A stretch of 64,000 bases of DNA from Zelopaecilomyces penicillatus (Eukaryota; Ascomycota; Sordariomycetes; Hypocreales; Pseudodiploosporaceae), in assembly GCA_005765155.1 (NCBI GenBank), contig VCCP01000002.1, forward strand, positions 1,612,001 to 1,676,000. The letters are read 5' to 3'. Position numbers and translations under genes: made by a program. Of the stretch, positions 35,482-46,974 are shown in pieces. Position 1 is the stretch's first letter, and every line of letters begins with the position of its first letter. The notes under the pieces are model-generated. The model had not been told where the DNA came from. It did no database searches and worked only from the letters and a program-made list of their open reading frames with translations.

Positions 35482-36727
35482 GGATCAACCTGTTCACATT
35501 TGAGTATGTCACCTACATGGGTTTTCCGCTGCACTTTGCCGCGGCCTATTTAAGGTGATGGCCTCTGGATTTTTCAAACGACTTTACGGCCTGTCATTAT
35601 GAGCCGATCACATAATTCTGCTTTATGGTTCAGAATCAGCGCTGGCGCTGTCAGGCGTTTACAAATCTCAAAAGAAAACGCCATGGGAGATATTGGCGCA
35701 TTTGGTTGTTTCATCTTTTATACCACATGGCGGAATCGAAGCCGTCCATGGTTTGATTCTACATGCTTAGAGACATAGAGGCTCGTATACTTTTTGCCAC
35801 TCGGTTAAATTTTTTATTTATTTTCTTTTGTTGGTGTCTTATTTGCATGACAACTTTTGACAGATGAGGGCGTGACTGTATGATATTCCCAGTGGCAACC
35901 AGTGATTAATGGGCTGAATGATGAGAGTGGGCTGGCATTTGGGATCGGCGTTTACATTGGGGTAGCTTCTTTTCCCTTCTTTTTTCTGGGTACAGCTCTA
36001 TTAGGAATAGATCTCTGGCTAGATATCTATGTCCCATAAATGGCGGCTGAAGAAGGAAGCTGAATCTTTTCAGCGATGGCGCTGCATGAAGAGGGCATTT
36101 GGTTGGGGTTACACATCAACTGGCAACCTGTATGGAATCGAAACAAAATGTGAGGACAGGGATATTCAAATTTTCCGATTTTCAAATCTATATTCATCAC
36201 TTCTTCCAAAAAACTAATAGTCAATTATGCACCAAAACGAATGTCGATAGAATTATGGGCGTTTACCTGACCATGTTCTGTGGTTCCGTGTGACTGGCTA
36301 TCATTCATGAATATGCGCGCCAGCAAAGCGCTTGGTGATTAAGAGCCAGAATTCAGGCCCTCGAATAGAATAGTCTCTGAATATGGTCTATTGGGTTTAA
36401 CTTTGATATAGATGTTGAGAGAGTAATTTTAGACTAGAAGTTGGAATCCGAATGGGGAGCGAGAGGTTGCCTGGTCACGTGAGGTCGTGTTTGATGACGT
36501 TGGGCGCCACACGGTATGAAATTATTAGGTGGACTTTCAACTTCAATTTATATAGGTTTTGCAACATTTCCTTACAACGGCTGATTTCCAGGCTAAGGCG
36601 TTCTGCATGGTTTCATATGTTATTAAAAGCTGAGGATGAGCGGATAAATCTTGGCTTCCTGTGAGATAGCAGATGTGTGGAAATTCGAAATCGAATGTGA
36701 GAAGCGTGCCTGGAAGACATTCGCATC
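35482..36727. other. Intergenic
   Basis: 3' flank of the regulator and upstream region of mlh1 on the same strand. Mostly AT-rich. No gene is seen. Confidence 0.5.
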
Positions 36728-39203
36728 ATGGATGTTGACACCCCCAACACCAACAAGAGAAAGGCTGAGGATGCCCCTGAAGGAGCACGGCCTCCTCGTA
36801 GAATCAGGGTATGTTGGGAACAGACTCTAATGTAGCCCTGTTCTGGGCATTTCTGGCTCGTGGCTTTTTGACTGACGTGCCGCCCGCCATCTTAGGCCTT
36901 GGAACTGGATGTGGTTAACAAGATCGCTGCCGGGGAGATAATTGTTGCGCCGGTGCATGCGCTGAAGGAACTAATTGAAAACGCCGTTGACGCTGGATCA
37001 ACTTCTCTGGAGATCGCCGTCAAGGATGGCGGCCTGAAACTGCTTCAAATCACAGACAATGGTTGTGGAATTCAGGTGCGAGAGCGTCCCCCTGACCAAA
37101 CTATCAATATATCAAGTTTTAGAAATTGGCGAGCGAAGAGAGAGGCTGACAGTTGCGAAGAAAGAAGATATGTCCATCCTTTGCGAGCGCCACACCACAT
37201 CCAAAATTACTGCGTTTGAGGATCTAACCTCTATATCTACGTATGGCTTTCGAGGGGAGGCTTTGGCGAGTATCAGCCATATTGCCCATCTCACTGTAAC
37301 AACAAAGACCAAGGATTCAGCCCTTGCTTGGCGTGCACACTACCTGGACGGGAAGCTCGCGCCAGCCAAACCAGGTCAGGCGGCAGAACCCAAAGGAGTT
37401 GCAGGACGCCCCGGCACGCAAATCACAGTGGAAGACTTGTTTTTCAACGTACCGACAAGGCGGAGGGCCTTTCGTTCATATGCGGATGAGTACAACAAGA
37501 TTGTGGACATGGTGGGACGTTATGGCGTACACTGCAAGGGGGTCGCGTTTACGTGCAAGAAATCAGGGGAATCATCAAACACATTGTCGATTCAGGCACA
37601 AGCTACTGTCATTGATCGCATACGGCAGATTCACGGCAGCAGCGTTGCGAATGAACTGATAGAACTCTCGGTGTCTGATGACCGATGGGGCTTTAAAGCG
37701 GATGGGTATATCACCAACGCAAACTACCACGTTAAGAAGACAACGATACTCTTGTTCATTAATCACCGTGCAGTCGAGTCCACGCACATCAAAAAAGCCG
37801 TTGAGCAAACATACAGCGCCTTTTTACCAAAGGGGGGCCATCCATTTATCTATCTCAGCCTTGAAATCGACCCCGGTCGTGTGGATGTCAATGTTCATCC
37901 TACTAAGAGAGAGGTTCACTTCCTCAACGAGGATGAGGTCATTCAAGCTATATGTAAACAAATCGATGCAGAACTGTCCGCTGTCGACTCGAGCCGAGCC
38001 TTTAAGATGCAAACTCTTCTCCCAGGAGCAAAACCAGTGAATGATTCGGATTCTGACAGTGATATACCGATGGTTAAGGCCACACCTATTGGGAGGAAGG
38101 CTCGGAGAAACTCCAATGATCTGATAAGGACAGATACTTCGGAGCGCAAGATTACAACCATGTTCTCTCCAGCGGTTTTTCGGCCTGCGTCAAAAGTGTT
38201 CAACACCAATTCTGATACCAACGCCAACACCAACACCCACACCCACACCCACACCAAAACTGGCGCCGGAGATGAAGAACCTTTTGCTGTACCTGAACCG
38301 ATATCATACGAGACAAATGATCGAGAACATGCGCAGTGTCGACTGAGAAGTGTCAAACAGTTACGCGCAGAAGCTCGTGAGGATATGCACAATGACTTAA
38401 CAGAGATCTTTTCCACGCACACCTTTGTTGGTATTGTGGATGAGCGACGAAGGCTGGCGGCAATGCAAGGCGGCGTCAAGTTGTATCTGGTTGACTATGG
38501 ACACGCCTGCTTTGACTTTTTCTACCAGCTTGGTCTCACTGATTTCGGTAACTTTGGCACTATCCACTTCAACCCCGTGCTAGAACTGAGAGAGCTGCTC
38601 AACATAGCAGCGGAACAGGAGAAGGAAGCTCTCGGTGCGTCAGACGAGGATTTCCCCCTCGATGTCATTGTCAATAAAGTAGCGGATCAGCTCATAGAGC
38701 GTCGAGAAATGCTGCAAGAGTACTTTTCATTTGAAATCTCGCCAGCTGGCGAGATTTTATCCATCCCCCTTTTAATCAAAGGATACACGCCACCGATTGC
38801 CAAGCTGCCCCGATTCCTCTTGCGTCTCGGCCCCAATGTGGACTGGACGGAGGAAAAAGCCTGCTTCCAGACTTTTCTCAAGGAGCTGGCTACTTTCTAC
38901 GTGCCTGAACAGCTTCCAACCGAGCAAGGCACTGGTGGTCGTGGCCAGGGGCAAGAAGAAGAAGATGATAAAGATATGAAAATGGATGCGAAGGAGGAGG
39001 AGGAGAAGGAAGACGACAATTTACAGGGAGAGGAAATCCCACAGGAGGTGCGGACACGCAGGCAGCATGTCCGGTGGGCTATCGAGCATATTTTCTTCCC
39101 TGCGTTCAAGGCGAGATTGGTGGCAACCAAGAGCCTCATGGAGGGCGGCGTACTGGAAGTGGCGAGTCTAAAAGGGTTATATAAGGTGTTCGAGCGATGT
39201 TAG
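36728..39203 (+). CDS. mlh1: MLH1 DNA mismatch-repair ATPase
   Basis: MutL homologue that pairs with PMS1/MLH3-type partners in mismatch repair and meiotic crossing-over. Exons are 36728-36808, 36896-37075 and 37161-39203, giving 767 aa. Introns (87 and 85 bp) are phase 0. N-terminal GHKL ATPase motifs are visible: KELIENAVDAG (Mg/ATP Asn56), DNGCGIQ joined to KEDMSILCERHTTSK, GFRGEALASISH, and GTQITVEDLFFNVPTRR. The transducer domain has VNVHPTKREVHFL. A linker at about residues 370-455 contains a Thr-Asn/Thr-His repeat. The C-terminal dimerisation domain follows, with an acidic/Lys-rich insert, and the protein ends KVFERC, the conserved MLH1 tail. The N-terminal 27 residues are a basic extension not needed for the fold. 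Confidence 0.95.
38213..38256 (+). repeat. Hexanucleotide repeat inside mlh1 (Thr-Asn/Thr-His codons)
   Basis: An imperfect ACCAAC/ACCCAC repeat encodes alternating Thr with Asn and then His at residues about 440-452, in the linker between ATPase and dimerisation domains. The repeat unit is a multiple of three, so length changes keep the frame. Confidence 0.85.
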
Positions 39204-39604
39204 AAAAGAAAGTGGGAGTTTATGCCAAAAAAAACATGGATGGAGTATCGAGTTTTACGACAATGGGTAGGCGCAGGGTTTTCAAGTGTTTCAGGTGTTG
39301 TTGTTTATTCTTGTTTTGTAGCTGGACGATCTGTGCTTGTATCTATCCAAAGAGAGACACACAATGGACTATAAAAGAAGTAGAACTCGCTATAGCGTTT
39401 AGCCTTTTATCATTTTCCAATATCCTATTGCTTTTAACCTTTTTTTTTACCCCTATTTGCGTGGACATGATGTAATCAATCATTATTTCGTTCGTCATTT
39501 TCCTTGACATATTTTTGAAATTCTCTTTTCCTAGAGCCCCCTTCCTCTGCCTTCATTGAATTCCACGACGGTGGTGGGTGCGCAACAACCCGCAATGCAA
39601 AAGT
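39204..39604. other. Intergenic, convergent 3' ends
   Basis: T-rich spacer between the mlh1 and syo1 stop codons. No gene is seen. Confidence 0.5.
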
Positions 39605-41764
39605 TCAGGGCTTGTGTTTCTTCTTGTATGCCAGGAAGCGATTCAGATTCAGCACCACTTCGTCAGCTCGTATCCTTAACTCGGGCTGGGCGGTCTTGTT
39701 GATAGACTTGGCCATGGCACGGGCCTTGGGCACAGCGTCCTCGAGATGCTTCAAAAAACCATCTTTCCAGAAAACCTCGGCGTCATAGCCGTACTCTTCA
39801 TTGCCGTAGACGTCAAGGAGCTGGTTGAGCGCCTCGACGGAGTCAGCAGCGGGTGTCTCCGGCAGACCCGCGGCGAGGGTGACGAGAAAAGTGCCAATAT
39901 CGCGATTGAGGTCGACGGGGGCCGGGTGGAGTGCGAGCTGGCCGAGGACGCCGACACACTTGACGCCGAGGGCTTGGAAGGGGTCTTCCGGGTCCTGTGC
40001 CGCGGGGGCGCCCTTGGTGGCCTGGTAAAGAGAGATGAACTTGCGGTGTTCGTTGGGTTGAAGGGGGGTTTCGCCGCGCAAGGTGCGGGCCGTAGCCCAG
40101 GCAAGGCTGGTGACCTGTGTGGCGAGGTCGACATCGGCGGTGTCGGAGGAGAGGATCGAGCTGATGACCTGCTGCCAGATGGCGCGGCCGATGGGCACCC
40201 AAGCGTTTTGGACGCCAGCGTTTTGCTCGACAGTAAAGTCGACGAGAGAGACGGACCAGGCGATGTTGTTGAGTGCGGAGAGGGCGTGGCCCTGGAACCG
40301 CATGGAGACGTCGTCGCTGGGCTGGAGGGAGGCAATGCGGATCAATTCGGGGAGGGCAAGCTGGAGCAGTGCCTTGAGGGCGGGTAGATCATCGATGTTA
40401 TCAACGACGTGCTCGCCGCCAAGAACCATGTCCATATCGGCCTCCATCTCATCATCATCCATTTCACTGCCCTCATCTTCACCCTCACCCTCACCCTCCT
40501 CGGCATCATCCTCATCCTCGGACGATCCATCACCGACAACATCCCCCATATCTTCATCCGCATCATCATCAACCTCATCTCTCGCTGCTGCTGGAGCTCT
40601 TTTCCCCTTCTTACCAGTCGGCACCGGCTCTCCCATCAATAAGCTAATGCTTGTGCCGATAGACGCAAGAGTTTCCAAGGCTAGCTGCTGATACTCGACA
40701 GGACTTGACCAGCCACCACCATTAGCTACAGCCAGACCAGGAGTAAAGGTTGACAGGGCCTTGGTGAGTGTCGGTATCAGTTCTGAGTCATCTACAATAT
40801 CAGACGGGGGGGATTTGCTTGAAGAAGCGAGAGCTGCGTAGAGACTGTGGAGGACGGCACAGACTAGGACGCCATCGCCGCTGGTCTCGTCTTTGAGAGA
40901 GAGCAGAGTTTTGTAGCAGGCACCGTGGTCAGTGGAGGCAATCTTGCGGGCTAAATCGGCGTTGTCTTCGCACAGAATCATGAGGCAGGCTAGAGCGTGG
41001 CTTCGTACGGGAGTCACGGAATCGTCATCGTTAGAATTGGTGTAGGAAATGAGAGTGGAAAGCAGATGGGTGATGGCTGGTTTGGCTGAGATGGACTCGA
41101 GGATGTCGTCGCCAGCCTCGGCTAGGGCAGAGAGCAAGGAGACCAAAGATGAGGCAATGCTGGATGTAAAGGCTCTCTCGGCTTTTGGGATCTTGGAAAA
41201 TGGGGTCTCTTGGGAGTGAAGCTTGTCAGATACCTGTAAGATAGTTGTAAGCCAAGATGAATCAAAGATATGTCTATTATCTCTAAACCCTTCGTGATTC
41301 ATTGAATCATTCAATTGACAAGGAAAGATAATGATGGCAAGACGAAATGGTTTTTAGTCTTCACTCACCAGCTTCGACGCAAACTCAATCGCCGTGAGAA
41401 TATCCTGACGGTGCAGATGGACGCAGAAGTCGGCCTCCTCCTCATCAGCCAGAACCTGCAAAATGCCCCAGCCAGCGGCGCGGCTCTCAAGAGCAGCGTC
41501 GGTCAGCGTCTGGGTCAGCACAACATTCACGACCTGCTCGCGCAGCAGCAACTTGCGGCAGCGCGAGTCCTGGATGATGCTGGAGATGACAGAGGCAGCG
41601 GCGGACCGTGACTTGGGGTCGGCAGCCTGCAGGTCGCGCAGGATGGGCAAGATCTTGCTTTCACGCAGAGCGGCCAGCTCCGGGTCTGAGGGCGGCTTGA
41701 CGGGCTTTGCGACGGGGTCGCGGCGGTGGTTGGAGCCGCCTCGGTTGCGTCTTGACTTTGCCAT
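39605..41764 (-). CDS. syo1: Syo1 (symportin), ribosomal-protein import chaperone
   Basis: ARM/HEAT-repeat adaptor that binds newly made ribosomal proteins uL18 (Rpl5) and uL5 (Rpl11) and brings them to the nucleus with the import receptor. Exons in transcript order are 41764-41369 and 41233-39605, giving 674 aa. The single 135-bp intron is phase 0 (GTGAGT donor, TTACAG acceptor). The start MAKSRRNRGG is the basic N-terminal importin-binding region, followed by DPVAKPVKPPSDPELAALRE and LESRAAGWGILQVL, both typical of the family. Helical repeats fill the rest. A long Asp/Glu-rich loop at about residues 355-405 matches the acidic insertion known in Chaetomium Syo1. GC-rich third positions create long antisense frames here, which are shadows. 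Divergent from the glycosyltransferase-like gene. Confidence 0.9.
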
Positions 41765-42698
41765 TGTTTGTGTGTAGATGAAATCTTGGGAAGGTTTCTG
41801 ACGTTTTGTATGCCCCTCCCTCTCTTCTTCCCTTGTTGCCCACGCACTATCTTTGGAGATTGTTGGAATATGAAGAGATATCAATAACCTCTTGTAAGTT
41901 TATGCAAACCAGGTTGCTGTGGTCCTGGACCGTTCGTCTTGTGCCCTGTTGCTGTTGCTGTTGGTCTTGAGCTATGGTTGAAAGAAACTATTTTTACTCA
42001 AACATCCCACCAAGAGTTCTTCTGCTGTTTCGTACCCCACCATCCAAGCAGCTCCGATAACTTTTTTTTTCTAGGCCTAGTGGAGACTCTGGTTTAGTGA
42101 CGGCCACTGACAAGGCGCCTGTAGGTTGTCCTAGCACCAGCGTTACAAGGACCCTGTAGCGATCTCCACACACCCGGCTGGATACCCTATCCATCCATAT
42201 ACCCCTGTACATCCACTGTAACTTGCAGTGCTCATCGCAATACCGGCTCCACCAATGATGCCAACAGCTACAGCCACGGCTGGATACAGGCAAGCTTCAA
42301 GCTTCCATCTCACTGCTCTTGGACCTCCACACCAAGACGACATCCTTTCCAGAATAGCATGCGTGCCAAGCCTACCTGTGAGCTGGTCTTGATTGCTTTC
42401 TTTGTTACGGGGCTTCATTAATCATTCCCCGACGAGCCTCTCACAAACCACCCACTTCTCCATTCTCCCATCTTGCTACAACCCCCCGGTTTACCTTGAC
42501 CTCCCCCTCGTACTACCTACCTCACAGCCTTCGACTCGGCGCAAACCACAACGTACCAACTGGCGCATTCGATATCCCGACTGTCTCGAAGCTGTGGCAG
42601 CAGCGCCATGTAAGGGTCTGCGAAGAGTTACCTACCCGATTCAATCCTCAATTAAGGCCGCAATACGAGCACGCAACCAAACAGAGCGCTCGGAAACC
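41765..42698. other. Divergent promoter region syo1 / glycosyltransferase-like gene
   Basis: About 930 bp between start codons. The part from 42.39 kb is in frame with the downstream gene but has no homology-like features and is probably 5' leader. No separate gene is seen. Confidence 0.5.
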
Positions 42699-45123
42699 AT
42701 GTCAGGCTCTCGCGGCTGGTCCGTGTCGCATCTTTGGCGTAATGACGACGAAATGGATACCAAAAAGGACGATGACCGCGGGTTACCCAGACACGCGAGG
42801 CCTGCGCATACCGGCCATTGGCAGCCAGCTGGCCCATCCAGAAGCTCTCCTCGAAGGACTGTCATCGTTCGCTGCGCCTGCTATGCGGTTGTTCTATTTC
42901 TCTTGATATATGGCTTGTATAGCATAACTTCCTCGTCCTCGGCATCTTCAATAGACGAGCGACACACCGTACGACCTCCTTCTACAGAAAGGACACCAAA
43001 ATATGACCCACCCATACACAAGATCCCTCCCAAGGTGGATACGGTGACAGAAAACACCAAGGCACCGTCGAGCGAGAAGCCAAAAGAGAGGCCAAAGAAG
43101 GAAAACAAGGATACAATCACTGAAGCCACACAAAAGCAGCAACCGATCTTATACAAGGGCCCTCTGAAGCTACCTTTTCTAGGGCAGTCGCTGCGTGCCA
43201 TTCTCGACATTGGTAGGAGGGCAACCGATAATCGCAACGTGCTGTTCGCGGCTGCAAGTCTCCAGTCCGCCGCATCACTGCTTCCAATGGCTTGTCAGAT
43301 GGCCGCGGAGCGAGAAAACTATGTCCATTTTGCTCTCATGGGTAACAGCGATATTCCGATTAAGGAACTGCTTAAGATTAACGGCATCGACCCGTCTTGC
43401 TTAGTGATTACGCACGGTATGTTGGCCATTCAAATCGGCGTATCCCCCTTCTCAAGAAGCTCGCCTTGCTGACAACGTAAAGATGCCCGCCCTGACCATG
43501 CGAACGAATTGCATGAGCAGCGGTTAGCGCTCTCATCTGCTCGCGCTCTTTGTAAGTTGTTATGAAGTATCTTGAAGTGACCAATGCAGGAACTGACCAA
43601 GTCATGTGCAGATCACATCAATGCATTCATGAACCCTCGAGCCATTCTCATCGATGCCTCATCCACAGAAAAAGCCTACTTTCTCAAGGGTATGCGTGAT
43701 GAGATTACGTCTGCCAAGTCAACGCTCATTGAGCTCCCACATGATGCGGCCACCCATCTATCGTGGATCAACAAGTTGGACTCATCCGCGTTGGCATGTG
43801 AGTAGAGCTTTGATAGCTACCGCTTCTAGAAGTTCATTAGGCTAACAAATCCACCCTCTACAGCTTGGAATGATGTACAATTTGACATTCTCGTTCATGC
43901 GCCTCCCGTGGGCTCTGGAAATCTCAAGCGGTTGCTCAAGTCGCTGTCTCGAGCTTATCTGAGTGGTGTTGCACCACCTCACATTACCATCGAGCTACCA
44001 TCCGTGATTGACAAGGTTCTGGGGGAATATCTTACTTCGTATCAATGGCCCCCCTTAAAGAAAAGTTCAACTTCTCAACCGAAAATGATGTCACTTCGCC
44101 ATCGGATTTCCCGCAGACCCGTGGACAAACAGGAAAGCTCTGCACGTTTTCTAGAGTCCTTTTGGCCAAGCAATCCACAGAACTGTCATGTTCTTGTATT
44201 ATCTCCACACACAGAAATCACGCCCCAGTTTTTTCACTGTAAGAGCCCTCTTAACTATCAAATCATCAAAGAAATAAATCAGCTAACCGTCTGTTGCAGA
44301 TGTAAAGTATTCGTTGCTTCACTGGCGGTACTCGGCCAAATCAAGAAGCCAGAATTGGGATCAACGGATAATGGGTATGAGCTTCTCAACGCCGTCCACC
44401 TATTTGAACGGAGTGAAGAAGTTCACGCCTCCGCCTCCTGTGAATAGTGGAATCACGGAAGTTGGGACGCCTTTTCTATGGCAAGCGCCAAATAGCGATG
44501 CCGTTTTGATTATGGGTGACAAGTGGGTTGAGCTCCATGGCTACATCTCTCACTTGTGGGAGAGACAACAATCAATGTTAGATACGCCCCAGATCCTGGG
44601 AACAAAATACGCAGGGGAAAAACATCCTGCATGGCTAGAGTACATCCTGCAGCTGTCGAGACTTCGCGGATACTTTACTCTGTATCCCAGTCAGCATACT
44701 GCGGATAGCATTGTGGGGGTACATACTGATCTCTACGATGTGCCTGAGGAGAACCGTGGCCAGGCTGGACAAGGGAGGAAGCAGACGCAGGATAGCAAAA
44801 CAAGAACCCGGGGGTCTGCGGACACGACGGGCGAGACGTTTGACCCAGGCTCACAAGTGGATATGATGGCAACTTTACCCAAGGGGGGTGAGCTGCTCAC
44901 CATTTCAGAACTGCCCTGGCTGTCTTGGAACGGCAAATCCACGAGCCCTGATGAGGCGGACGTGGTGGCGGGCGACTACACGCAAGAGTTTCGTCGCCAA
45001 GTCGGCCAGTGTGATAGCGATGCGTTGGGGTTGGTACCACAACGCGAGGCGGATGCGAGCGATTTGTTCTGCAAGATTACGAAGAGTGTTGCGAGTAATA
45101 AGGGCACTGATGCTAAAGCATAG
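42699..45123 (+). CDS. Type II membrane protein, fungal glycosyltransferase-2-like
   Basis: Exons are 42699-43416, 43483-43551, 43612-43797, 43864-44238 and 44300-45123, giving 723 aa. All four introns (60-66 bp) are phase 1 with GT..AG ends, and each join restores a codon (D, Y, S, Y). A cytosolic basic N terminus of about 53 residues is followed by one membrane segment (about 55-76, VIVRCACYAVVLFLLIYGLY), a Lys/Pro-rich stem and a globular lumenal domain, the layout of a Golgi type II enzyme. The domain shows ILIDASSTEKAYF, FDILVHAPPVGSGNLKRLLKSL and HVLVLSPHTEITPQFFHYVKY, as I recall from fungal proteins annotated glycosyltransferase 2. Donor sugar and acceptor are unknown. The start at MSGSRGW is chosen because upstream in-frame sequence is low in protein character. 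Confidence 0.8.
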
Positions 45124-45328
45124 TTGGGGCAAAGGGGGGTTTGGGGACAATCCCGTGTGTTGTACGATGATGTGTTTCATGTAATTGATTAGCGACCAGC
45201 GAAGATCATGATAGAAGTCATGTGTCAATTATTATTTGAAGTTCTAGCGAAAGAGACTTTGTTGTATATATATACACCAAATCATTACGCTTCATTGAAA
45301 TCTCCGAGTTTCTTTTCCAAGATTCTTT

Positions 45329-46467
45329 TTACAGCATCTCGTCTTTGCGGCGCAATTTTGTGACAACCAACAGAACCACAGATGTGCCAATGATGGAAAA
45401 TGCGAGTCCACCTAGGATCTAAGGCCAATCTAATGTTTAGTGATATGAAAAGCTTTGTTGAATGTGAGGTGAGTGAGATGGGGAATGTTCAGCCACGTCC
45501 TCTCAAGAAGTAGTGAGCTTACCGTCTGCGTCTTCCAACCTGACTGAACAATAGCGACTCTTTTGCTGTATAAATTAACGGTTCCTGTGACAAAAAAACA
45601 AAAGGAGTTGTTCCTATGGTAAGCCGGTGGACAAATAATGGGCTCGATTTGCTATATAACACCAGCTGATTTGCGAGGAAGAAGGGGGCCGCTGAAACTC
45701 ACTGATATAGTTTCCTAAGCCGACGGCAAGTGTGAGCACGGAAAGCCCCCAGAATACAAAACCAAGGGGCTTCGCCATGCGGCGCTCGAGGTCGGTGGGC
45801 TGGTGTTTGAGATGAAAGGACAGAGTGATGGCGATGGAGACGATGGCCATGTAGATGGAGAGGCGGAGGTACGAAAGAAAGGCTAGGGTGTATGCGTAAG
45901 TTATCAATCTATCACATACTTACACACATATATATGTGTGTATATATTAAAGAACCATGTAAAAACAAAAAGGCAAGCCGGAGAAGGGATGGATAGGACG
46001 ATAGAGAAGGGGATCGTGAATCTTACTCCGCTCATTGGCGCAGTGATCGCGTGCATCACTACTCTCATTGATAAAAAGCAGCGGACCTAATATCGGCCAG
46101 AGGAAGAACGTAGATGAGCCGGCATGTCCTGATCTGTTTTGATGTGTCAGTCAGCCAGGCCAATCACCATTTATATAGTTTGTGTCTTGCATTGTCCATG
46201 ACATGTCATTGAGATCCTTGCTCCATTGTCTCTTTTTTGCGTCCCAGTAGCAAGTTATCTCGCGACAGAAAAGAGCGAAAGGAACATAGGAGAAGGCAAG
46301 AGGGAAAAAAGGGGAACTATAGGTAATTACCCAATCTCGCCGACTTCAACTGGCCGCGTGAGGGCACTGATCGGCCCTGCCACACAGCCTTTTGTTGTGA
46401 GACTCTCATCGTCAATGTCGTCGTGGCCAGTATCCACGGCGTACGTCGCGGCAGCGGTGGCGGGCAT
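45329..46467 (-). CDS. DUF202-domain membrane protein
   Basis: Exons in transcript order are 46467-46331, 46133-46027, 45882-45703, 45584-45523 and 45418-45329, giving 191 aa. All joins keep frame. The DUF202 hallmark NERTFLSYLRLS (residues 79-90) is created across the second splice. Three membrane helices are predicted: about 89-108 (MAIVSIAITLSFHL), 117-137 (FVFWGLSVLTLAVGL) and 163-184 (GGLAFSIIGTSVVLLVV). A soluble N terminus of about 50 residues precedes them and a short basic tail (LRRKDEML) follows. DUF202 proteins are small integral membrane proteins of unknown biochemical function; some fungal polyphosphate-related VTC proteins share this fold. No exon is long enough to stand out alone, so the gene is easy to miss. 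Confidence 0.82.
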
Positions 46468-46974
46468 TGCTGGTTGAAATCTTATGCTTTCTACTTTGTC
46501 TTTTTTTTATTTCAAGTCTTTTGCCTCTCTGAAATGGCCCTAAGCCAGTAACGTTTGCTGAGAAATGGAAGTTGAGCAGTAGTTGGGTGATCAAATGATT
46601 GATGCAGCGTAGTGTTGTGGTTTTGGTATGTAAGGGTCTGTCCTGGTTGCAGCAGAGGCCAGCTGATTGACGTGATTGTTGATCCCCGCAGCCGTGGCAT
46701 CTGCCGGTATACAACACAACGAATACCAACATTCACACTCAGCTTCTATACAATAAATAAATGAGTTGCCAATCATTCACAGATTAAATGCTCAAAGCAC
46801 TTTTATGTATATAATTTTGTACAGATGAATGGCTACTTGCGAGCCCAACACGTATATTATATCTCATCATATCATAAAAGAACCACACATCTATGACCAT
46901 CTATTCTATGTCATACTTTCGCTTTACACTCTATATCCGTATAAACCCATCGCCCCATATCTCCCTTCATTCAT
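46468..46974. other. Intergenic
   Basis: Upstream region of the DUF202 gene and 3' flank of the ABC gene, both on the minus strand. No gene is seen. Confidence 0.5.

Noticed and set aside
39746..40691. Long antisense frames over syo1 (about 190-210 codons)
   Set aside because: They are shadows of GC-rich codon positions and the acidic repeat in syo1.
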